Position numbers and translations under genes: made by a program. This document shows positions 1 through 4,556 of a stretch of DNA of 5,611 bases, piece by piece (the first letter of the stretch is position 1; every line of letters begins with the position of its first letter). The notes under the pieces are model-generated. The model was not told the origin of the DNA and made no database searches. It saw nothing but the letters and a program-made list of their open reading frames with translations. Source of the stretch: Globobulimina sp. (taxonomy: Eukaryota; Foraminifera; Rotaliida); assembly GCA_003354225.1 (NCBI GenBank), contig PIVH01000490.1, positions 1-5,611 of the forward strand, given 5' to 3'.

Positions 1-168
1 TAGTTTTTCACACTTACTTATCGACATCATTTAGTTTGCTACAGCAAAAATGAAAAAAAATGTATTCTGGCCATATTAACGTATCGATATTGATCGGATA
101 TTATCATGGGGTTTAAGCTCGTTGCTGGCAGGCAAATTAATTGAATAAATTGATGTTTATGGCATCGA

Positions 169-429
169 ATGTGTATTTATATATGGATTGTTTGGTATAT
201 TTTGTTTGGTATATTTTGGGATATAAACAATTATCTACAAAAGAAGTGGACCATGACACATGAAGCAAAATATGAGTTTTGTCAAACATTTACATTGTTG
301 ATGTCAATAAGAAATGATTCTCAATTCATGTTTTGTTTAATATTAATGTTGGTTAATATTGGAATGCAATGTTTATCATTGAACGAATTTTGTTCATACA
401 AATGGACCAAGAATTTGGGTGTGATATAA
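169..429 (+). CDS. Uncertain small ORF or 3'-terminal exon, 86 codons
   Basis: An ATG-initiated frame of 86 codons ends in TAA. The predicted peptide starts with an aromatic, hydrophobic stretch (residues 3-17, rich in I, W, Y, F) that could be a membrane segment, has a charged middle, and has a second hydrophobic stretch around residues 53-64. No domain is recognised. An open frame of this length is somewhat unlikely by chance in such AT-rich DNA, and an AATAAA hexamer lies 37 nt after the stop, so it may be a real gene or the last exon of a + strand gene entering from the left. Against this, a 14-bp tandem duplication inside the frame is not a multiple of three, and no homologue comes to mind. 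Only RNA evidence would settle it. Confidence 0.25.
   Translation: MCIYIWIVWYILFGIFWDINNYLQKKWTMTHEAKYEFCQTFTLLMSIRNDSQFMFCLILMLVNIGMQCLSLNEFCSYKWTKNLGVI
191..218. repeat. Perfect 14-bp tandem duplication
   Basis: The unit TTTGGTATATTTTG occurs twice back to back (191-204 and 205-218). The unit length is not divisible by three, so the two copies are read in different frames within the weak ORF that covers them. Confidence 0.9.
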
Positions 430-433
430 GTCA

Positions 434-439
434 TTTATT
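434..439 (-). terminator. Candidate poly(A) signal for the leftward 192-codon frame
   Basis: TTTATT on the + strand is AATAAA on the - strand. It lies 75 nt beyond the stop of the leftward frame that ends at 515. Spacing and sequence fit the canonical animal-type polyadenylation hexamer. In AT-rich DNA such hexamers also arise by chance. Confidence 0.4.
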
Positions 440-465
440 CCGGCCTACAAAAAGGGTTTCGATCC

Positions 466-471
466 AATAAA
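466..471 (+). terminator. Candidate poly(A) signal for the rightward ORF 169-429
   Basis: AATAAA on the + strand, 37 nt after the TAA of the weak rightward ORF. With the oppositely oriented AATAAA at 434-439 it would make the two transcripts overlap tail to tail by a few tens of bases. Confidence 0.35.
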
Positions 472-495
472 AGAGATTTCCAATTAATTATTTGC

Positions 496-540
496 CAAAT
501 ATGTGCCATACAAATTACAAAAACAAATATGCGCCATACA
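496..540. repeat. Direct repeat pair, 17 bp, one mismatch, 28 nt apart
   Basis: CAAATATGTGCCATACA (496-512) and CAAATATGCGCCATACA (524-540) differ at one base. On the - strand the 524-540 copy encodes the YGAYL end of the 192-residue protein. The 496-512 copy lies just past the stop and would read YGTYL in a shifted frame (28 nt is not a multiple of three). It looks like a small tandem duplication at the 3' end of the gene. Confidence 0.8.
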
Positions 541-1093
541 CTCCTGTTGACAATGAAGGAGCATATTGTATCGGCATCGGCATCTCCAATGGCAATGGCA
601 ATGGCAACTGATTAGTTTCCGCATTCATTGCTTTTAAGACATACGATCCGTAAATGCCGGAGCAATATGATGCTTTATAAGACGCAGAAGTTTGATTTCT
701 TAGTTCTTGGATTGCTATCCGATGTTCTCTTTCTTTTTGGATATTTTTAAATTCCTCGCCATCCTCATCAATTATTACAGATTCCCTCCTTCTTTGTTTG
801 TCCATTTCCGGTGTCAAATGTTCTATATTTATATCAGTGGTCGGTGCATCTCTCCTCATTCGTGGATGCATTTTACTGTCATCCACAAGTTCTAACTCTT
901 TTAATTGATATTCCGGCGGTTCACTTACTTCCAAATCATATTCCTTTTGCTCGAGCTCAACATCACCATTTTCTATATTTTTTTCTTTTGTGTTAAAACC
1001 TATTATTTGCCTCTTTGTTGCTGCATTTCTTGAGGGTTTGCCAGGCATTGCGCCGGTAACACCTCTTGGAATCTTATTTTTCTTTTGATTCAT
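515..1093 (-). CDS. Unrecognised 192-residue protein, possibly the C-terminal exon of a larger gene
   Basis: No family recognised. The frame opens at an ATG with A at -3 and ends in TAA. The N-terminus is basic and lysine-rich (residues 3-30). The middle (40-130) is strongly charged, with acidic runs around 42-70 and 108-114, and looks disordered or helical. An RRRES sequence at 101-105 fits a basophilic-kinase consensus. The C-terminus holds a related motif twice, GIYGSY (146-151) and GVYGAY (184-189), around a Leu/Pro and Met/Pro alternation (163-174) encoded by a hexanucleotide repeat. The same frame stays open for 30 more codons upstream, to 1183, just after a TTTAG that could be a splice acceptor, so the ATG at 1093 may be internal. 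It lies 169 bp downstream of, and on the same strand as, the 602-residue frame. An AATAAA follows the stop. Confidence 0.6.
   Translation of the reverse strand: MNQKKNKIPRGVTGAMPGKPSRNAATKRQIIGFNTKEKNIENGDVELEQKEYDLEVSEPPEYQLKELELVDDSKMHPRMRRDAPTTDINIEHLTPEMDKQRRRESVIIDEDGEEFKNIQKEREHRIAIQELRNQTSASYKASYCSGIYGSYVLKAMNAETNQLPLPLPLEMPMPIQYAPSLSTGVYGAYLFL
587..607. repeat. Short hexanucleotide repeat (CAATGG)x3 plus CAA
   Basis: Three perfect CAATGG units followed by a partial unit, next to two ATCGGC-like units. On the coding (-) strand it encodes the alternating Leu-Pro run of the 192-residue protein, so it is a coding microsatellite prone to length change. Confidence 0.85.
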
Positions 1094-1262
1094 TTTGGAT
1101 GCACTGCATAATGCTTTCTTATTGACATTGAATCCTAATGATGTTTCAGTTTTCTTTATATATTGTTTGCTGTCGACATACTGCTAAATGTGCTAATATA
1201 ATATTACTTGATTACTGAAGTAAAACCTTTGAGCTTATAATAATTTGTTTATACTTTACATT
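1094..1262 (-). other. Gap between two leftward frames; possible short intron
   Basis: This AT-rich stretch separates the stop of the 602-residue frame from the ATG of the 192-residue frame. I see no AATAAA on the - strand here, although one follows the 192-residue frame. On the - strand the part from 1183 to 1094 is open in the frame of the 192-residue protein and follows TTTAG. Possible donors lie in the last codons of the upstream frame: GTTTCG from 1277, which keeps frame with a start at 1183, or GTACTT from 1270, which needs a different acceptor phase. An intron of about 94 nt (1277-1184) would join the frames. The donor is weak, so this is only a candidate. Confidence 0.3.
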
Positions 1263-3071
1263 TCAAGTACGCGAAACATCAGTAAGCAACGCTTGAAACA
1301 CAAGAATCCGATTATTATAGGTCCATCCAAACAGAGTTCCTTTATTGTTTGCTATGAACAAATACAACAACCGAATCCGTAACAAGTTGGGACAAAACAA
1401 TTCACGCAATTGCTTGTTAAACCTCCTCCATTCCGGCGCATATTTGAATATATTAAACCATTTTGGCACAATCACCAATTTGAACTTGCACTTTGCCACT
1501 AATTTGGGTAAAGATATCCAATATTTCATAATATCCCTACTCCCATTCCCTGCAAATCCTAACCTATCAAACGATCGATGCACAATTAATTCCATTTCGA
1601 CCCTACTCGTTCCCGCACGGAGTTTATCCAAATGTTTAATAAATGTTTCATACGAAATCTGTAATTCTGTCGTGTCTTTCATATAATATCCATATGCTAA
1701 TTCCAACGCAGTTTGCAAAGCCGTACCATTTGCTTTTTTTCTTTCTGCATCCAACGCACTTTTCATTCTCTGAAGTGTGAGTTTACTTAATCTCCGATTC
1801 CGTTTTTCTTCCATTTCCACCTCCAAATTATCTTCAAAAATGTCCCCTTGCTTCATACCATATGTTGCCTTCATATATTCTGCGATTTGCCGATTATACA
1901 AATGTCGTTTCCTCAAATATTGGAAGCCTGCATTTTTTGGATTAACATATTGATATTTCTTCAAAATCGTAGGGTTTTCAAAATAATATTTATTCTTTTC
2001 TTTAAACGCATTGATTCGCAGCAACTCTCCGGCATAATATTTATGTGGTTCGTGAATCTCTAATTCGCGCAATTCATTGTCTAAATTTACAATATTGCAA
2101 AAATTATGCATCCACATTTTCATTTGAACCTCTTGGTGCTGCAATATTTTATCTTTGGCGGTCAACTGGAACGGCTTAATTGGCGGTAGATTTTGAATAG
2201 ATTCGCCTTGCTCGATCATCTCCAGTCTTTTTATAATTAATTGTTCGTTGTGAAGTTGTTGGAATGTTGGAGTTGGTGCTGGTAATAATTTATGTGATCC
2301 CCATTCAAAATTGTTATGCCTGAATAGTCTCACCGCATTCACTGCGTTCAAGTATAAATATAACACGATTTTCAAATGCAAGCAATTGCCGCCATTCACA
2401 TATTGAATGAAAGGTTTTCTTTCAAATAAATGTTTCTGTAATAAATTCTTTATGTTTATGCTGTTTATTCTGTACAATGTGTTTTTATTTGTAAAATCAT
2501 TCAAATCATAAACAGCAAACAGCAACAACGGACTGTTAAACCCTTCGCGGAATGAGCGGGCATTTGTGCTGTAATTGTCATGCGACCGTCGGCCTCCTCT
2601 GCCTCTGCCACTGTTTCTGGATCGTGTGCGAGGATCAGGTTTGCGGTCAAAATAAGAATATAATTTCCGATAATGATGCAGTAATTTTTGAATTCGATCA
2701 ACCGCATCTTTTTCAAATAATTTCCAGCGATATGAACTTGTGGGAGAGGATGGAATTATTTTGCCCCAATTTCGAAGGTCAGTGGAGAACAAATAATTTA
2801 ATGAATATCCTGAACAATAGGAAAATAATTCGCTGCCAATAATATCTATTAAGCGATTGAAATAATATGAGGTTGAATGTGGATCATCGTATATAATCTT
2901 TTTCTGTTTGTCTGCTTCCTTTTTCTTTTTCTTTTTCTTTTTTTTCTTCTTTCGTTTGCCGTTTGGTTTTTGTAGGATCTTTAAAGATTTATCTCTCGCT
3001 GGAACAAGATATTCAGTGCCAAAATATATGATGCCGCTTTCATCAACATCATAGGTAGCAGATTGCGACAT
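1263..3071 (-). CDS. Unrecognised basic 602-residue protein with poly-Lys and RGG-type tracts
   Basis: This is a long open frame in AT-rich DNA, so almost certainly coding, but I recognise no family. The first ATG at 3071 gives 602 residues; the frame runs 13 codons further upstream without an ATG. Seen in order: a lysine tract of 11 consecutive K at about residues 41-51, resembling a nuclear localisation or nucleic-acid-binding segment; an Arg/Gly/Ser patch with GRGRGGRR near 155-162; a globular-looking hydrophobic region around 180-255; charged, probably helical segments around 270-345 and 415-450 (EMEEKRNRRLSK); and a hydrophobic/basic C-terminal region with WRRFNKQLREL and LLYLF. The basic character suggests RNA or DNA binding, which is inference. 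On the - strand a pyrimidine-rich TTTTTTGTTGTTCCAG ends 8 nt before the ATG, so a 5' UTR intron or upstream exon is possible. It starts 175 bp downstream of the dynein light chain stop and may continue by splicing into the frame ending at 515. Confidence 0.75.
   Translation of the reverse strand: MSQSATYDVDESGIIYFGTEYLVPARDKSLKILQKPNGKRKKKKKKKKKKKEADKQKKIIYDDPHSTSYYFNRLIDIIGSELFSYCSGYSLNYLFSTDLRNWGKIIPSSPTSSYRWKLFEKDAVDRIQKLLHHYRKLYSYFDRKPDPRTRSRNSGRGRGGRRSHDNYSTNARSFREGFNSPLLLFAVYDLNDFTNKNTLYRINSINIKNLLQKHLFERKPFIQYVNGGNCLHLKIVLYLYLNAVNAVRLFRHNNFEWGSHKLLPAPTPTFQQLHNEQLIIKRLEMIEQGESIQNLPPIKPFQLTAKDKILQHQEVQMKMWMHNFCNIVNLDNELRELEIHEPHKYYAGELLRINAFKEKNKYYFENPTILKKYQYVNPKNAGFQYLRKRHLYNRQIAEYMKATYGMKQGDIFEDNLEVEMEEKRNRRLSKLTLQRMKSALDAERKKANGTALQTALELAYGYYMKDTTELQISYETFIKHLDKLRAGTSRVEMELIVHRSFDRLGFAGNGSRDIMKYWISLPKLVAKCKFKLVIVPKWFNIFKYAPEWRRFNKQLRELFCPNLLRIRLLYLFIANNKGTLFGWTYNNRILVFQALLTDVSRT
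2918..2952. repeat. Polypyrimidine tract encoding poly-lysine
   Basis: Imperfect CTTTTT-type repeats on the + strand, i.e. AAG/AAA codons on the coding strand. It lies inside the 602-residue frame and encodes its run of 11 lysines. The low-complexity DNA makes the length likely to vary between alleles. Confidence 0.85.
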
Positions 3072-3245
3072 TGATGGAACTGGAACAACAAAAAATGTTA
3101 CAAAGGGCACAGTTTTAAGTTTTTTTGTTTTGAGATTGAAAGTACAAAAAAACTTTTGATATGCACCGGAATTATTAAATTAAATAAAATCAAATCACAA
3201 ATTAAACGCTAAAAATCGAACATTAGTTAACAATTAATTTCATAT
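3072..3245. other. AT-rich gap between the light chain gene and the 602-residue gene
   Basis: No open frame of note. On the - strand it must hold the 3' end of the light chain transcript and the promoter or 5' UTR of the next gene. An ATTAAA overlaps the light chain stop and there is no AATAAA. Near its lower edge is a pyrimidine-rich stretch ending in CCAG (AG at 3081-3080), a good-looking splice acceptor upstream of the ATG at 3071. Confidence 0.4.
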
Positions 3246-3711
3246 TTAATTGGATTTCCATACTAAAACAGATAAATGACAAATTTGGACATTGATATAT
3301 TTTTTGGTTGCATGTGTCACCTTATTTGTAATTATAACAGTTGTAATTATGAAACAATATATGTATATTTAACATACATCACTACCAAAATGTCGACCCA
3401 CAATTACATTCCAAATAGGTCTATGTAGGTTCAGTTAAAGATAAAATATATTGTTCATATGGCATATGCTGTAAATCTTAAGTGTTAACCCATGCGTATC
3501 GTTAAATGCCTTTCTCACTGCATTGGCCATTTTCTTTTCTGATGTAGAATCTTTGAATGCTGTTTCAACGGTTTGACACGAAAACTCACTCATTTCATCT
3601 GTCTGTTTGTTCAATCCATAAATCAAGAAATAGCAAATCAAGACATCTAAATACCATGTCCGCATTCAAAATTTTAGCAGTTGTATCTCTGACTTTCTTT
3701 TCATTGCTCAT
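3246..3711 (-). CDS. LC8-type dynein light chain, four exons, 95 residues
   Basis: LC8-family light chains are small homodimers that sit on dynein intermediate chains and also act as general dimerisation hubs. Four exons on the - strand splice to one frame: 3711-3655 (ATG with A at -3, in-frame TAG four codons upstream), 3602-3490, 3420-3378 and 3320-3246 (TAA). Family landmarks appear in order: NADM (16-19) followed by DEM, then SEKKMANAVRKAF (amphipathic helix 2), THGPIW (55-60), IVGRHFGS (63-70), DVTHATKKYI (71-80) and the C-terminal VLVWKSN. From NADM to the end it aligns without gaps to what I recall of animal LC8. The match crosses all three splice junctions, which is strong evidence for them. 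It differs at groove positions: Asp71 where LC8 has Tyr65, Asn81 and Gln83 where LC8 has Tyr75 and Tyr77. The VWK ending and the acidic residue before VTH recall the axonemal DNAL4-like subgroup. It is a divergent LC8/DNAL4-type protein and intact, with no internal stops once spliced. Confidence 0.88.
3321..3377 (-). other. Light chain intron 3, 57 nt, phase 0
   Basis: The donor GTATGT follows the codons for FGSD and the acceptor ATAAG precedes GTGACACAT (VTH). Removal joins FGSD to VTHATK, the invariant region of the LC8 family. Retention gives an immediate TAA (GTA TGT TAA). Confidence 0.85.
3421..3489 (-). other. Light chain intron 2, 69 nt, phase 2
   Basis: The donor GTTAAC is weaker than the GTATGT seen elsewhere; the acceptor is CTACATAG. 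Splicing completes a GGA glycine codon and yields THG-PIW, matching the family's KYG/N-P-T-W turn. Retention hits TAA before exon 3. Confidence 0.82.
3603..3654 (-). other. Light chain intron 1, 52 nt, phase 0
   Basis: Donor GTATTT and acceptor AACAAACAG. Removal joins NADM to TDEMSE, reproducing the NADM-xEEM signature of LC8 proteins. It is the shortest intron in the window. Confidence 0.82.
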
Positions 3712-3921
3712 ACTAAATGACTACTTTTTTTCTTCAACTGAAAGGATAAAAGAGATGGTGAGTGAACTGAAGAAAGTCTATAAAAAACTGCGAATGTTTT
3801 TCTTTAATCAAAAGCGACCATCACCAAGCTGAGAATCAGATAATATCCAATCAGTTTGAAGCAACATACCAAAAGTAGATAAATCGAAACCAAACCACTA
3901 ACATAGCTCTATAAGACTATA
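3712..3921. promoter_or_regulatory. 210-bp divergent promoter region between light chain and CAP-Gly genes
   Basis: The two start codons face away from each other across 210 bp, which must contain both 5' UTRs and both promoters. A CCAAT pentamer is at 3847-3851 on +. No convincing TATA box at a workable distance is seen: TATAAG at 3910 is only 12 nt from the CAP-Gly ATG. On the - strand CTTTTATCCTTTCAG (AG at 3739-3738) looks like a splice acceptor, so the light chain may have a 5' UTR intron. Confidence 0.5.
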
Positions 3922-4506
3922 ATGAATAGAAGTCAATCCTCATCGTCCAACACCCCCAAAAATAGAAAGAATAAATCGTCCAAGAGTCGTAAACGTAAGA
4001 ACCAGAAATTCTGTGTTGGTGACAAATTGTTAGTGTCCTATATCGATCAAGAATTGCAGGGCGTGTTACATTTCCATGGTCCCGTCAACGATGGCAAGAA
4101 AGGCTTAGTCCCTCTGTATGGCATAGAACTGGGCCAAGGCGAAGGCGAATCGGACGGCACCTACAACCAATCTGAACGCGTCTATTTCAGCAGCTCCTCC
4201 ACCAAATCCGCAGTCTTCTTAAAGCAACGCTACATATTACAAGTTTTAACCCCTATAAACGGCAAACGACTCTGCGTCAACGATCGCGTACTCGTCAAAG
4301 GTCGCGGCAACGGCGTGATTAAATTCATCGGGCCCACCTACTTCGGGCCGCATTTGTGGTATGGCATCCATTTAGATTCGAAATTGGGCCGTTCGGACGG
4401 CATGGTCCAATCCTACCGATACTTTGCCTGTCCCGTAAAGCACGGCGTCTTTGTCCGAGAGGAAAAGTTGACTCCTTTAGGTATGCCCTACACAGCACAT
4501 CACTGA
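3922..4506 (+). CDS. Double CAP-Gly microtubule-binding protein (exon 1 of a likely CAP-Gly/ankyrin gene)
   Basis: CAP-Gly domains bind C-terminal EEY/F tails of tubulin and EB-type proteins and occur in CLIP-170, dynactin p150 and tubulin cofactors. Residues 1-29 are a Ser/Lys/Arg-rich basic leader, common in front of such domains. CAP-Gly 1 spans about 31-108 with VGDKLLV, YGIEL and GESDG (75-79). CAP-Gly 2 spans about 118-184 with NDRVLV, GVIKFIGPT, LWYGIHLD, GRSDG (156-160), YFACPVKHGVFV and EEKL. The usual hallmark is GKNDG; both copies keep the Gly and Asp-Gly but change the two middle residues. CAP-Gly 1 also lacks the core Trp and carries an insertion. The start has A at -3. Read straight through, the protein ends at 4506 (194 residues, tail GMPYTAHH). 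I prefer splicing at 4480/4557, which stops this exon after TPL and continues in frame into the ankyrin exon. It lies head to head with the dynein light chain gene. Confidence 0.88.
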   Translation: MNRSQSSSSNTPKNRKNKSSKSRKRKNQKFCVGDKLLVSYIDQELQGVLHFHGPVNDGKKGLVPLYGIELGQGEGESDGTYNQSERVYFSSSSTKSAVFLKQRYILQVLTPINGKRLCVNDRVLVKGRGNGVIKFIGPTYFGPHLWYGIHLDSKLGRSDGMVQSYRYFACPVKHGVFVREEKLTPLGMPYTAHH

Positions 4507-4556
4507 GCTGCTTTGCGCAAAATCGCAAATCTATGTGCTTTGTGCCGCCATTCTAG
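4481..4556 (+). other. Intron 1 of the CAP-Gly/ankyrin gene, 76 nt, phase 1
   Basis: Donor GTATGC after CTTTAG, acceptor CATTCTAG. Splicing makes a GAT codon across the junction and puts the CAP-Gly frame exactly into the ankyrin frame (TPL-DKHDRP). It shares with the next intron an opening GTATG..CTA, CTGCTTTGCG at offset 28, and the 12-mer CGCAAAATCGCA. Reading through meets TGA at 4504. Confidence 0.7.
4516..4527 (+). repeat. Intronic 12-mer CGCAAAATCGCA, copy 1
   Basis: Identical to 5067-5078 in the following intron. I noticed no further exact copy elsewhere in the window. Confidence 0.85.

Noticed and set aside
707-996. Two + strand ORFs of about 60 codons
   Set aside because: They lie antisense to the 192-residue frame and read as complements of its charged region.
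1345-2842. Several + strand ORFs of 71-113 codons opposite the 602-residue frame
   Set aside because: They are antisense shadows of a long coding frame, with no domain and no sensible start or poly(A) context.
3072-3110. N-terminal extension of the 602-residue protein to 3110
   Set aside because: The codon at 3110 is GTG, not ATG, and the extension overlaps a pyrimidine-rich splice-acceptor-like sequence. ATG 3071 is the first ATG in frame.
3435-3665. Unspliced - strand ORF of 76 codons
   Set aside because: Only its middle part is real: it is exon 2 of the light chain flanked by translated intron sequence, and its ATG at 3665 lies inside exon 1 in another frame.
3557-3832. + strand ORF containing MSAFKILAVVSLTFFSLLIL, which looks like a small membrane or secreted protein
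   Set aside because: It lies antisense to exon 1 and intron 1 of the light chain gene and to its 5' flank. The hydrophobic look comes from the complement of lysine/threonine-rich coding sequence, and the spliced LC8 match on the other strand is far stronger.
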